Origin: Methylococcaceae bacterium UBA4132
GTDB lineage: Bacteria > Pseudomonadota > Gammaproteobacteria > Methylococcales > Methylomonadaceae
Assembly (NCBI GenBank): GCA_002380945.1
Contig: DFWO01000190.1
Span: 6,435-70,434 of the forward strand
DNA: 64,000 bases
Reading direction: 5' to 3'
Made by a program: the position numbers and the translations under genes
Shown: positions 16,887 to 25,176 of the stretch, in pieces
How the letters are laid out: each line of letters opens with the position of its first letter
How positions within the stretch are numbered: position 1 is the first letter of the stretch
The notes under the pieces: model-generated
What the model saw: the letters and a program-made list of their open reading frames with translations, nothing else
Told to the model about the DNA's origin: nothing
The model's database searches: none

Positions 16887-16889
16887 GGC
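16878..16889 (+). repeat. Fragment of the REP-like element
   Basis: AACTCGTAAGGC at the 3' end of the globin gene equals the first 12 bases of the two full REP-like copies. The hairpin arms that should follow are missing. Confidence 0.55.
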
Positions 16890-17316
16890 AATTGTTTTAA
16901 TTGAGCAATGTGAAGATATTTATGTGCCTGAGATTATCAAATAATAATCACTGATTTTGTAGAGACGTTGCGCTGTAACGTCTAACGTCTTTGTAACAAG
17001 TTATAACGATTTGAATTGACAGCCATTACTCCCATTTTTAAAACTAATCATTTGTAATGAATAACACCACCTTAATAAAGATGTTGCGATGCAATGTCTC
17101 TACGAAAATATTTCTATCATTCTCCCTAACGCTCAGCGTTTAAATCCGTAAATAAGCAAAAAATTAACAACATAACAATCAATGGGTTATAATCGACTTC
17201 GCGCCTAAGTCATTGATTATTATTGAGCTATTTTTAACGGAACTATTTACATAAGAAATTGATAAGACTTTGATTTATAAAGTCTTTGTTATTTACAATA
17301 TCCACGGACACAGAAC
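16887..17316. other. 430-base gene-free region before nrdJb
   Basis: It holds two GAGACGTTGC-type palindromes facing each other (16959-17103) and, 30 bases before nrdJb, an 8-bp perfect inverted repeat AAGACTTT/AAAGTCTT (17264-17286). I see no NrdR-type box and no clear small gene. Confidence 0.6.
16959..17103. repeat. Element bounded by GTAGAGAC / GTCTCTAC palindromes
   Basis: The left end GTAGAGACGTTGCGCTGTAAC and the right end ATGTTGCGATGCAATGTCTC(TAC) are each imperfect palindromes, and their outer ends are inverted copies (GTAGAGAC and GTCTCTAC). Related single palindromes lie at 22977-23005 and 29513-29541. Confidence 0.6.
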
Positions 17317-18009
17317 ATGGTACATAAAATCGCAAAAAAAATTGTCTCTTACAAAGTGATAGGCAATGAGCTTCCACCAGAAATAACGCATACAGAAGAA
17401 CCGAAAGTGGATGTCGAAAGTATGCACGAAAATTTAGAACGCCCTGAGATTTTAATGGGTTCGACGTTTAAAATTAAAACCCCGCAATCGGAACACGCGC
17501 TGTATATTACGATTAATGACGTGATATTAAATGCTGATACTGAATATGAAGAACGCCGTCCTTATGAGGTGTTTATTAATTCTAAAAATATGGAACATTT
17601 TCAATGGGTGTTGGCATTAACGCGGGTTATTTCGGCGGTGTTTCGTAAAGGCGGGGATGCGTGCTTTTTAGTGGAGGAGTTGAAAGCAGTATTTGATCCA
17701 CAGGGCGGTTATTTTAAAAAAGGTGGGGTGTTTATGCCGTCGTTAGTGGCTGAAATCGGTTATGCCATTGAAGCGCATTTAAAAGAAATCGGTATGATTA
17801 AACCTGCCGAAATGGACGATCATCAAAAGAAATTTTTAGCCGCTAAGCGTAAAGAGTTTGATGCCTTACATAGCGACACGTCAACCTTGGATGAAGAAGG
17901 TGATTTTCCTGCTAAAGCGTTGTTATGTGGTAAGTGCCAAACTAAAGCATTGGTGTTGATGGATGGCTGTATGACCTGTCTTAATTGTGGTGATAGTAAG
18001 TGTTCGTAG
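17317..18009 (+). CDS. Class II ribonucleotide reductase C-terminal subunit NrdJb (TSCPD/zinc-ribbon)
   Basis: A 230-aa protein matching the C-terminal part of B12-dependent ribonucleotide reductase. The TSCPD-type domain has ALYITINDVILN, RRPYEVFINSKNMEHFQW and AVFRKGGDACFLVEELK (about residues 65-130). The C-terminus has two CxxC pairs (LCGKCQTKALVLMDGCMTC, then CGDSKC), the tail cysteines that re-reduce the active site. In Pseudomonas the equivalent nrdJb directly follows nrdJa, whereas here they are 2.9 kb apart and nrdJb probably has its own promoter. The assignment rests on motif recall. Confidence 0.85.
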   Translation: MVHKIAKKIVSYKVIGNELPPEITHTEEPKVDVESMHENLERPEILMGSTFKIKTPQSEHALYITINDVILNADTEYEERRPYEVFINSKNMEHFQWVLALTRVISAVFRKGGDACFLVEELKAVFDPQGGYFKKGGVFMPSLVAEIGYAIEAHLKEIGMIKPAEMDDHQKKFLAAKRKEFDALHSDTSTLDEEGDFPAKALLCGKCQTKALVLMDGCMTCLNCGDSKCS

Positions 18010-18017
18010 TAGGGAAC

Positions 18018-18037
18018 GGGCAACCTAAGGGTTGCCC
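18018..18037. terminator. Hairpin between convergent nrdJb and small secreted-protein gene
   Basis: GGGCAACC-taag-GGTTGCCC is a perfect 8-bp stem between two convergent genes. There is no strong T-run, so it may be a dispersed hairpin repeat doing the work of a terminator. Confidence 0.5.
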
Positions 18038-18052
18038 CTACACACGACTCAA

Positions 18053-18370
18053 TTAAGGATAAATTACTTTAGGCTGAAAATTTGCCGCTGGGTACTTAGG
18101 ATCAAATTCGTCAACTACGGGCTGGGCAGGTGCTTTAGCAACGGCGGTACTGTCGGCAGAATAAATGACCGTGGGTTGGAAATTGGCCGCGGGGTATTTA
18201 GTATCAACTTCACTGCTAGCAGGTGCTGATGTTTGCGGTGCAACACTCTTATCAAGATAGATGACTTGAGGCTGAAAATCGGCGGCGGGATATTGGCTAT
18301 CTGCGAATACAGTTAATGAAGTGAGTGCCATCACAGCAACAGCCAATCCTAAAATAATAGTTTTTTTCAT
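18053..18370 (-). CDS. Small secreted protein with three KYPAANFQPxVIY repeats
   Basis: A 105-aa protein with a clean signal peptide (residues 1-23, cut after VFA). The mature part consists of three copies of a 13-residue motif: QYPAADFQPQVIY (about 26), KYPAANFQPTVIY (about 58) and KYPAANFQPKVIY (about 92). These are joined by Ala/Ser/Pro/Val-rich linkers, and the last copy ends the protein. There are no Cys or His residues. I do not know the family. Regular motif spacing suggests a repeated binding element, perhaps for a periplasmic or cell-wall partner (inference). Confidence 0.75.
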   Translation of the reverse strand: MKKTIILGLAVAVMALTSLTVFADSQYPAADFQPQVIYLDKSVAPQTSAPASSEVDTKYPAANFQPTVIYSADSTAVAKAPAQPVVDEFDPKYPAANFQPKVIYP

Positions 18371-18483
18371 GGTACGTTATCCTATTGGTTAGTGTTGTAG
18401 AAGCCTAGCTAAAGGTCTCCATATAAGGCGAGACAGGCTTTGAGTATCGAATATTTTGCCGCATTTCGCAACCGCTTTTATGC

Positions 18484-19212
18484 TTATAACAGGTGTTTTA
18501 TGTCAGGATAGTGATTAATTAGCTGTTGACGAAAATTTTCAATTGCCGCCTCATCATGGCGTTGCGTTCTTGGAATGGGGACGACAATATCGTTAATCAC
18601 CCTCATCGGTGCGGATGCTAAAAAAATCAGCCTATCCGCCAGTGCAATCGCTTCACGCAAATCATGCGTTACAAATAATACCGTGTGCGGGCGTTGTTGC
18701 CACAGTTGCAATAATAGGCTTCTTACATCGCGCGCTGTCGGTGGGTCTAAGGACACAAACGGTTCATCCATCAATAGTAAATCTGGATTAACTGCAAAGG
18801 CACGAATGATAGCGACACGACGATTCATACCCACCGATAAGCGTTCAGGATATTCATGCTGCGATTGAGTGAGCTGCATGGTTTCTAGCAACGGATCAAT
18901 GAGAGTAGGGGATTGTTCTGACTCTAACACTAATTCAATATTTTCTCGTACCGTTCGCCACGGCAATAAGCGCGGATTTTGAAAAATATAGCCAATTTTA
19001 GGTGCAGTATGCTGCTGTCCTACTTGAATTTCACCTTCATAATGCGTGTCCAGACCCGAAAGGCAATTTAATAATGTCGTTTTGCCGCACCCAGAAGACC
19101 CCACCAAACATACAAATTCATTGGCTTGTAGCGACAAACTAAAATTTGCAATGGTTGGTTGTGCCGTACCTATGTAGGTTTTGTTGATGATGTTAATCTG
19201 CACATCGGTCAT
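18484..19212 (-). CDS. ABC importer ATP-binding protein (SsuB/NrtD/TauB type)
   Basis: A 242-aa ATPase with Walker A GSSGCGKTT, Q-loop FQNPRLLPW, signature LSVGMNRRVA (a variant of LSGGQ), Walker B LLLMDEPF and switch His VTHD. The F-L-L-P-W type Q-loop and length place it with nitrate/sulfonate/taurine importers. The frame could begin at a GTG (19221), but the ATG at 19212 overlaps the permease stop as ATGA, which is the likelier start. It is last in a three-gene importer operon. Confidence 0.88.
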   Translation of the reverse strand: MTDVQINIINKTYIGTAQPTIANFSLSLQANEFVCLVGSSGCGKTTLLNCLSGLDTHYEGEIQVGQQHTAPKIGYIFQNPRLLPWRTVRENIELVLESEQSPTLIDPLLETMQLTQSQHEYPERLSVGMNRRVAIIRAFAVNPDLLLMDEPFVSLDPPTARDVRSLLLQLWQQRPHTVLFVTHDLREAIALADRLIFLASAPMRVINDIVVPIPRTQRHDEAAIENFRQQLINHYPDIKHLL

Positions 19213-19952
19213 CGCCGCCACCTTAACGCCTTGTTATCCAAAGGCTTTAAAATCAGCCATTCTATCAACTGAATCACTGCAACAAAGGCAATGGTGTACG
19301 CCAAAATACTGGCAACATCGAACATTTGAAAAAACAAATGCAGTTGGTAGCCCATGCCATTGCTACGCCCCAATAATTCCACCACCAAAATAATTTTCCA
19401 AATTAACGCCAGACCTGAACGCGTTGCACCCATGATAAACGGTTGCAACTGAGGCAAAATCACATGACATAAGGTTTTACGTTTACTGAAATGATAACAC
19501 CGCGCCATGTCCATTAAATCACTATTGAGAGCGCGTGTACCTTCGCGGATAGTCACTATCACATTGGGCAATTTATTAATCACTACCGCCAAAATCGCCG
19601 CTGATTCCACCAAGCCAAACCAAACGTAACACAGAATAATCGTTACTAAGGCGGGAACATTAAGAAAAATCACCAGCCAATTATCAAAAAACGCATTTAG
19701 TGGTTTATTGCGTCCCAATACAATACCAATCGCGCACCCTAACAGCATAGAAATAGAAAAACTAACCACTAAGCGCAACAAGGTCACGCCCAAATGATAC
19801 GGCAACTGCCCTGACACTATCGCCTGCCACAATACCATAGCGACCGTGTAGGGAGTTGGTAGTGTGTTGTTATGTAGATAACTTGCCGCGCCTTGCCATA
19901 CGGCTAGAAATACCAGCAATGACAGGCTAGGCAAGTATTTATTGAATTGCAT
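19209..19952 (-). CDS. ABC importer permease (SsuC/NrtB type)
   Basis: A 247-aa inner-membrane permease with about six helices and the binding-protein-dependent transport signature in the EGTRALNSDLMDMARCYHF stretch (EAA loop, about residue 140). Its ATG overlaps the stop of the binding-protein gene (TAATG) and its stop overlaps the ATPase start. The substrate class is sulfonate, nitrate or a related small anion or organic molecule, which the sequence does not settle. Confidence 0.88.
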   Translation of the reverse strand: MQFNKYLPSLSLLVFLAVWQGAASYLHNNTLPTPYTVAMVLWQAIVSGQLPYHLGVTLLRLVVSFSISMLLGCAIGIVLGRNKPLNAFFDNWLVIFLNVPALVTIILCYVWFGLVESAAILAVVINKLPNVIVTIREGTRALNSDLMDMARCYHFSKRKTLCHVILPQLQPFIMGATRSGLALIWKIILVVELLGRSNGMGYQLHLFFQMFDVASILAYTIAFVAVIQLIEWLILKPLDNKALRWRR

Positions 19953-20905
19953 TATTTACCAGACCAAAACGTCCCTGTTTGTAGCGTGTCAGATTTACCT
20001 GTCAATTGACTATCACTCACTGTTTTCAATACGGTATAAATGCGTGCGGCGGCTTGTTGTTCTTTGTCGCCCCATTGCTCTACGCTACCTTCACAATAGC
20101 GTTGTCGTAATAACTTTTGTGTGGCGGCATCATCCACTTTGGTTAAGGGGATGACTTTTTGCCACGCGGTATCGTCTGTGCATAAGGATTTTTTAGCTTG
20201 TGTACTGGCTTTGAAAAAACTATTTACCGCTGATGAATGACTTGATGCCCAGCTTTGTTTAAATACATAACCTAAGCTAGGAACGTTTTCAGTGATACCT
20301 AAGCCTTTTAAAATACCTTTGCCGTCGATGATTTGTCTGAAACCTGCCGCTTCTAATTTGGCGGCAAAATGCCAATAGGTGAGGGCGGCATCAACGCGGT
20401 TTTGTTTGAATTGTTCGCTAATTAATGGTGGTGCGCCGAAAGTTTTTTCCACCGATTTGTTTAAATCTACGGAGTCTTTTTTGGCTAACGCTTGTAGTAA
20501 TAACCAGTTTTTATCTAGTTCACCGCCTGCAATGCCTAGGCGTTTTCCGTTTAAATCTTTAACGGTATGAATTGGGCTGTTTTCTGGCACGACTAACGCG
20601 CCAGCGGTAGTGGAATAGGGATAAAAGCTAAAATCTTCACCTTGCGCTCTAAGACTTGAAACCCATATCCAATCGGAAACTATCATATCGACAGCACCCG
20701 ATTGTAAAGCGATTTTGCCTGCTTCAGCCGTAGCGACAGGATGAACTTCAATTTGAAAATCTACCGATTCAGCAGGTAATGCGGACAATTCCCACTCGAC
20801 GGTACCGCCTGCTTGTGCGCCAATACGGATGGTGGTTTTTTCGGCAGCAAAACAGTTGCTGAGCGTAATAAGGCAAAGCATGATAAAAAAGGAATAAGTT
20901 TTCAT
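19952..20905 (-). CDS. ABC importer periplasmic binding protein (SsuA/NrtA/THI5-like)
   Basis: A periplasmic solute-binding protein of about 317 aa: signal peptide MKTYSFFIMLCLITLSNCFA, then a class II fold with IRIGAQAGGTVEWEL, AVDMIVSDWIWVSSLR, VKDLNGKRLGIAGG and FKQNRVDAALTYWHF. The frame is open to a TTG at 20917, but the ATG at 20905 starts exactly at the signal peptide. First gene of the importer operon. The ligand is not predictable; importers of this class are common beside methylotrophy genes in methanotrophs, but nothing here links it to one. Confidence 0.85.
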   Translation of the reverse strand: MKTYSFFIMLCLITLSNCFAAEKTTIRIGAQAGGTVEWELSALPAESVDFQIEVHPVATAEAGKIALQSGAVDMIVSDWIWVSSLRAQGEDFSFYPYSTTAGALVVPENSPIHTVKDLNGKRLGIAGGELDKNWLLLQALAKKDSVDLNKSVEKTFGAPPLISEQFKQNRVDAALTYWHFAAKLEAAGFRQIIDGKGILKGLGITENVPSLGYVFKQSWASSHSSAVNSFFKASTQAKKSLCTDDTAWQKVIPLTKVDDAATQKLLRQRYCEGSVEQWGDKEQQAAARIYTVLKTVSDSQLTGKSDTLQTGTFWSGK

Positions 20906-20934
20906 GAGATTAACCAAGTGAGTAAAGAGTGAAA

Positions 20935-20997
20935 TTGTCCACGAAAGGCACGAAAATAGTTAAATATTTTCGTGCCTTTTGTGTTTTTCGTGGACAA
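20935..20997. repeat. TGTCCACGAAA inverted-repeat element, copy 1
   Basis: A compact, nearly perfect inverted repeat: TTGTCCACGAAAGGCACGAA on the left, with the matching TTTCGTGCCTTTTGTG...CGTGGACAA on the right and a short A/T loop. It fills the space between the binding-protein gene and the phosphotransferase stop. Confidence 0.85.
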
Positions 20998-21001
20998 AAG
21001 A

Positions 21002-22072
21002 TTATAACGGCAAAGCAGAAAACGCATCCAAGGCATCAACAGCCGTTGCTGCACGTCGTATTAACTCCAAGTTATGTTCTAAATCCATCATACCTCCCAC
21101 TGCCAGTGTAACAATCATTGCTTCAAACGCGTAAGTTAAATGAGCGCGATAGCGTTGTATTAAAAAGGCGGTATCAATACCGATCACGCCTTGATTGCTC
21201 AGTATTTGGCTGTATCTAGTCAGTAGCTCTAACTCATGTTTCTGGCGCGTGTCGGGATTCAATGCGGTGGCTAAAAAATAAGCCACATCACTGACACCTT
21301 CACCCATACGCACTAATTGCCAATCAAGAAAACCTGCGTGTGATTTATCACTGTTCCAAAATAAATTGCCCGAATGGCAATCATGATGAATCAAGGTTTG
21401 TGGCGCGGCGGCAAGAAATTTCATGACTTTACGACGATACCGCGCATAACGTAAGGCGGGTTTGTGTAGTCTTGCAGGTATTGCTGTACCCGCTAATTGC
21501 AAGCCACGCTTCATTAAAGGCACTGCTAACGCTGATCCTAATGAATCTTCTAAACGGCGTACTGAGCCTGATAACCAGCGATAATTAGGATGATGTACGG
21601 TATTCCAAAAATGTCCATGAAAACGCGCAAGTTGTTCTATGACTAATTGTGATTGTGAAATATCCAATGATTCGCGTGGGCTACTGGCAACACCTGCAAA
21701 TTCAGCGACATCAGCCAATACCAAGGTCGAGCCGCGTCCAAACTGACTTTGTGCCGCAAGGCAAACAGGTTTTGTCACAGGGACGCAGTGAGCCAATTCA
21801 TTATAAAAACGTACCTCGGTATGAAGTAATCTGGGTAACGCTGTAATCATTCGCGCCCGCCATGCCAGTGATGGTAATTTAACAAACCAGCCTCTGGGTA
21901 ATTTTTTACCATTATGATCGACCATGACGCGTACTCGCGTGGTCGTCCCTACCTCAACAGCAAGTACATCGACATTTTTTACCACCGTGTTGCTATCATG
22001 TTGATTCACAACCTGTTGCGCCCAAGCCACAGTCAAATCACTGGGTTTTCTAACTAGAATAGTCCGCTTCAT
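21002..22072 (-). CDS. Phosphotransferase of the APH / ecdysteroid-kinase-like family
   Basis: A 356-aa kinase-fold protein. The catalytic loop is TLIHHDCHSGNLFWN (about residue 236; Asp and Asn visible), the metal-binding loop is GFLDWQLVRMG (DFG equivalent) and the N-terminal lobe includes RGWFVKLPS. Relatives phosphorylate small alcohols, steroids or antibiotics. Their use in most bacteria is unknown, and a resistance role should not be assumed. A strong GGGAGGG precedes the ATG. Confidence 0.8.
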   Translation of the reverse strand: MKRTILVRKPSDLTVAWAQQVVNQHDSNTVVKNVDVLAVEVGTTTRVRVMVDHNGKKLPRGWFVKLPSLAWRARMITALPRLLHTEVRFYNELAHCVPVTKPVCLAAQSQFGRGSTLVLADVAEFAGVASSPRESLDISQSQLVIEQLARFHGHFWNTVHHPNYRWLSGSVRRLEDSLGSALAVPLMKRGLQLAGTAIPARLHKPALRYARYRRKVMKFLAAAPQTLIHHDCHSGNLFWNSDKSHAGFLDWQLVRMGEGVSDVAYFLATALNPDTRQKHELELLTRYSQILSNQGVIGIDTAFLIQRYRAHLTYAFEAMIVTLAVGGMMDLEHNLELIRRAATAVDALDAFSALPL

Positions 22073-22295
22073 GTTGCCCTCCCTTTCTTAGCAACTATTA
22101 CTTGATAAGATAATGCTTATTTTTTATTCTACCATAGCCTTATGCTGGAACAGGAATGCGTAAAAAGCACTTAATATGTATTGTCAATTGAATGAGGGCA
22201 TACAGGCATTCATAAGGAAAAAATGATTTACCTCATCGAAAGAGACGCTCATAATCTTTATTAGTTTAATGTTCATCCACTCACGGAGAAAAACC

Positions 22296-22943
22296 ATGAT
22301 TAACTTATGCGGTTTTGCGGTTAGCAATTATTACAATAAAACTAAACTGGTGTTGCTGGAAAAAGGCATCGCTTTCACCGAAGAACAAGTATTTCCCTCG
22401 CAAGATGAAGCTTTGCTGAAACGTTCTCCGCTGGGAAAAATCCCGTTTATTGAAACAGAATACGGTTGTTTGTCAGAATCTCAAGTAATTCTGGAATATT
22501 TAGAAGAAACGTATCCTGAAATACCACTGTATCCTGCCAATAGTTTTGAGCGAGCAAAATGTCGGGAATTGATACAACATCTGGAACTTAACATCGAATT
22601 ACACGCCCGCCGTTTGTATAAAGAAGCATTTTTTGGTGGTACGGTATCTGATGATACTAAAAATGAAGTTAAAGAATTGTTAGAGAAAGGCTTGAAAGGT
22701 TTAGCGCGGCTAGCAAAATTTTCACCTTATATTGCGGGCGAAACATACACCGCCGCAGATTGCGTGGCATGGTTACATTTTTTCATGGTGAGTATGACGT
22801 GCCAAAAAATCTACGGCACTGACCTCGTGGCAACATACCTGCCTAATGCTGCCAATTATATGCAGTTAATAGAAGCCCGTCCTGCCGCGCAAAAAGTTGC
22901 CGCCGATAGAGCGGCGGCGATGGTAACCTTTCTTAAGAAATAA
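22296..22943 (+). CDS. Glutathione S-transferase family protein
   Basis: A 215-aa GST: an N-terminal thioredoxin-like domain (LCGFAVSNYYNKTKLVL; cis-Pro in LGKIPFIE; glutathione-binding ES in CLSESQVILEYLEE) and an all-helical C-terminal domain (YIAGETYTAADCVAWLHF). The ATG at 22296 follows GGAG at a good distance, so upstream in-frame codons are probably not used. Substrate unknown. Confidence 0.9.
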   Translation: MINLCGFAVSNYYNKTKLVLLEKGIAFTEEQVFPSQDEALLKRSPLGKIPFIETEYGCLSESQVILEYLEETYPEIPLYPANSFERAKCRELIQHLELNIELHARRLYKEAFFGGTVSDDTKNEVKELLEKGLKGLARLAKFSPYIAGETYTAADCVAWLHFFMVSMTCQKIYGTDLVATYLPNAANYMQLIEARPAAQKVAADRAAAMVTFLKK

Positions 22944-22961
22944 GGATGCACATAAATACGA

Positions 22962-23025
22962 GTGATACGATGTTCTGTAGAGACGTTACAATGCAACATC
23001 TCTACAATGAACATTTATGTATCAC
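22962..23025. repeat. Large imperfect palindrome with GAGACGTTACAATGCAAC core
   Basis: GTGATAC (22962) pairs with GTATCAC (23019-23025), inner arms ATGTTC/GAACAT pair as well, and the centre is GTAGAGACGTTACAATGCAA...TCTCTAC (22977-23005). The core is of the same type as at 16959, 17079 and 29513. It may also terminate the GST transcript. Confidence 0.65.
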
Positions 23026-23042
23026 CAAAAATGTACTAAACA

Positions 23043-23507
23043 ATGAAACTGTATTTTCAACAAACTACACTCGGTAAACTGGGCATCGCTGAACTGGGCG
23101 GCAACATCACTGATGTCTATTTTGCAGGTGATTTCATTCCGCAAGACGTTGAGATAGTTGAAACCACGCTAATCAACGAGGCATTCTCACAACTGAACGC
23201 CTATCTTGCGGGTGAATGCCGCGAATTTTCTTTACCACTTGCCCCGCGTGGTACGGTTTTCATGCAGACCGTGTGGCAAGCTTTGTGTGCTGTGCCTTAC
23301 GCAACAACCGCCAGTTATAAAGACATTGCCCTAGCAATAAACAACCCAAAAGCCGTGCGAGCCGTCGGGCAAGCCAATCATAAAAACTCCATTCCCATTT
23401 TTATACCCTGTCATAGAATCATCGGCAGTAACGGCAAGTTAGTTGGCTACAGTGGCGGTTTGGATATTAAAGAATTTTTGTTAGCACTAGAAAAGCGCAA
23501 TGCGTAA
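23043..23507 (+). CDS. ogt: Methylated-DNA--protein-cysteine methyltransferase
   Basis: A 154-aa DNA repair protein that removes O6-methylguanine by transferring the methyl group to its own Cys. The active site IFIPCHRIIGSNG (about residue 118) and the helix-turn-helix-like YKDIALAINNPKAVRAVGQA are clear. The N-terminal domain is short, as in Ogt. It is monocistronic by spacing. Confidence 0.94.
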   Translation: MKLYFQQTTLGKLGIAELGGNITDVYFAGDFIPQDVEIVETTLINEAFSQLNAYLAGECREFSLPLAPRGTVFMQTVWQALCAVPYATTASYKDIALAINNPKAVRAVGQANHKNSIPIFIPCHRIIGSNGKLVGYSGGLDIKEFLLALEKRNA

Positions 23508-23513
23508 ATAATT

Positions 23514-23610
23514 TTCCACAAAAAGCACGAAAGACGCGAACAGAATGCTAAGTAATAATCTATTGAATTTAATGCATTATTAGTTTCGTGCTTTTTGTGT
23601 TTTTCGTGGA
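23514..23610. repeat. TGTCCACGAAA inverted-repeat element, copy 2
   Basis: Left arm TTCCACAAAAAGCACGAAAG, right arm TTTCGTGCTTTTTGTGTTTTTCGTGGA, with about 45 bases of unrelated A/T-rich sequence between. It directly follows ogt. Confidence 0.8.
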
Positions 23611-23699
23611 TGTAATACTGTCCTTACCTCAGCCCAACACCTAGTTCTTAGGTATAATCAGCGATGACTTCAACAACCCTTAAAGGCTTAGATTTAATT

Positions 23700-24776
23700 A
23701 TGAATACAACGGTACTTTCACCTATTAAAATCGGCTGTTACTCACTACCAAATCGTGTTGTTATGGCACCTTTAACAAGGATGCGCTCACCTAATGGTAT
23801 AGCGAATGAGTTAATGGCGAGCTATTACACACAACGCGCCAGTGCGGGCTTGATTATTTCCGAAGCCTCACCTATTTCACCGCAAGGCATTGGTTATCCT
23901 GCGATTCCCTGCATTTATACGGCTGAGCACGTGGAAGGTTGGAAAAAAGTAACTACCGCTGTTCATGCACATAACGGGCATATTTTTTTACAGTTATGGC
24001 ATGTTGGGCGTATTTCTCATCCTGATTATCATGACGGTCAATTGCCTGTCGCACCATCGCCTATTCAGCCTAAAGGCAATGCCATTACGCCGCATGGTAT
24101 GAAGCCATTTGTCACGCCGCGTGACTTATCAATTACTGAAATTCAGGACATTGTTGAACATTATCGTCATGCCGCTGAAAACGCACTGGCGGCAGGTTTT
24201 AATGGTGTGGAAATACACGCAGCTAATGGCTATTTGATAGATCAATTTTTGCGTGATGGCTCTAATCAACGCATGGATGAGTATGGTGGTAGCGTAGAAA
24301 ACCGTACCCGATTTTTATTGGAAGTCACTAAAGCGGTGGTGTCAGTGTGGGGTTCAGATCGTGTGGGTGTGCGTCTTGCACCGAGCGGTACATTTAATGA
24401 TATGACTGATTCTGTACCCGAGGCTTTGTTTGTCTATGTGTTAGGGCAACTGAATAATTTTAACTTAGCATACCTGCATGTGGTTGACGCACTGGAAAGT
24501 GATATTCGTCATGGTGCAAATGTAGTTGATTTGGCTGTATTACGCGCGGCTTATCAAGGTACACTCATTGTTTGTGGTGGTTATGATTATGAGCGTGCCA
24601 ATGCAACTATTGAACAAGGTTTGGCAAATGCAGTGGCTTTTGGGCAGTTATACATTGCTAATCCAGACTTAGTTGAGCGTTTTGCAGCTAACGCACCGTT
24701 AAATACGCCTGACCCTAGCACTTTTTATGGTGGTGAGGTTAAAGGTTATACGGATTATCCGACGATAGCTGATTAA
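23700..24776 (+). CDS. Old Yellow Enzyme family NADH:flavin oxidoreductase (NemA-like)
   Basis: A 358-aa FMN-dependent alkene/nitro reductase. Features: VVMAPLTRMRS at the N-terminus, LQLWHVGRISHP (about 99), substrate-binding HAANGYLIDQFLRDGSN (about 183, His and Asn visible), DEYGGSVENRTRF, and the phosphate-binding end LIVCGGYD...AFGQLYIANPDL. The ATG at 23700 begins the family-like MNTTVLSPIKIG. An in-frame ATG 36 bases earlier has no ribosome site. Role likely reductive detoxification of electrophiles. Confidence 0.9.
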   Translation: MNTTVLSPIKIGCYSLPNRVVMAPLTRMRSPNGIANELMASYYTQRASAGLIISEASPISPQGIGYPAIPCIYTAEHVEGWKKVTTAVHAHNGHIFLQLWHVGRISHPDYHDGQLPVAPSPIQPKGNAITPHGMKPFVTPRDLSITEIQDIVEHYRHAAENALAAGFNGVEIHAANGYLIDQFLRDGSNQRMDEYGGSVENRTRFLLEVTKAVVSVWGSDRVGVRLAPSGTFNDMTDSVPEALFVYVLGQLNNFNLAYLHVVDALESDIRHGANVVDLAVLRAAYQGTLIVCGGYDYERANATIEQGLANAVAFGQLYIANPDLVERFAANAPLNTPDPSTFYGGEVKGYTDYPTIAD

Positions 24777-24780
24777 TTAA

Positions 24781-24840
24781 TGTCCACGAAAAACACGAAA
24801 GGTACAAAATAAAGCAAATAGTTTTGTGCCTTTCGTTGCT
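24781..24840. repeat. TGTCCACGAAA inverted-repeat element, copy 3 (degenerate)
   Basis: The left arm TGTCCACGAAAAACACGAAA is intact. The right arm GTTTTGTGCCTTTCGTTGCT has lost the outer CGTGGACA. Confidence 0.7.
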
Positions 24841-25066
24841 TCCAGTACGCAAATTTTGTTACTCGCATAAAAAACCATTTGCATTATGCGACGCTAATTT
24901 TACTAATACTGCATTTATTATTGGATATTTTTAGTATCCATTTTATATCCATTAATACTCCGTTTAAAACGATTGTTGCTTTTAATTTCTTCGATAAAAA
25001 CTATTACTTTTATATAATTCACAATGTGTTAGAAACTTATTGTAAGTAGATACAGTAAAGGGTTAT

Positions 25067-25159
25067 ATGGATGAGCTATCAAGAAAAAGATTCATTAAAA
25101 TAGTCGAAACTATGCCGACTATCATAGATAATACGCGGCTGTTTAATTTCAAGTTATAG
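25067..25159 (+). CDS. Possible 30-aa leader peptide upstream of smc
   Basis: ATG at 25067 follows AAAGGG at four to five bases, and 30 codons end at a TAG 17 bases before the smc ATG. The peptide (MDELSRKRFIKIVETMPT...) has no recognisable feature. It could be a translated leader or chance. Confidence 0.25.
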   Translation: MDELSRKRFIKIVETMPTIIDNTRLFNFKL

Positions 25160-25176
25160 GATGTCATAACCCCGTT

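Larger units (their letters stand above)
24777..25176. other. 400-base gene-poor region before smc
   Basis: It contains a degenerate copy of the TGTCCACGAAA element (24781-24840), A+T-rich sequence likely to hold the smc promoter, and a 30-codon frame just before smc (25067-25159). No RNA gene is recognisable. Confidence 0.5.

Noticed and set aside
21002..22072. Antibiotic resistance kinase
   Set aside because: Only the general kinase fold is visible; the broader family includes many enzymes unrelated to antibiotics.
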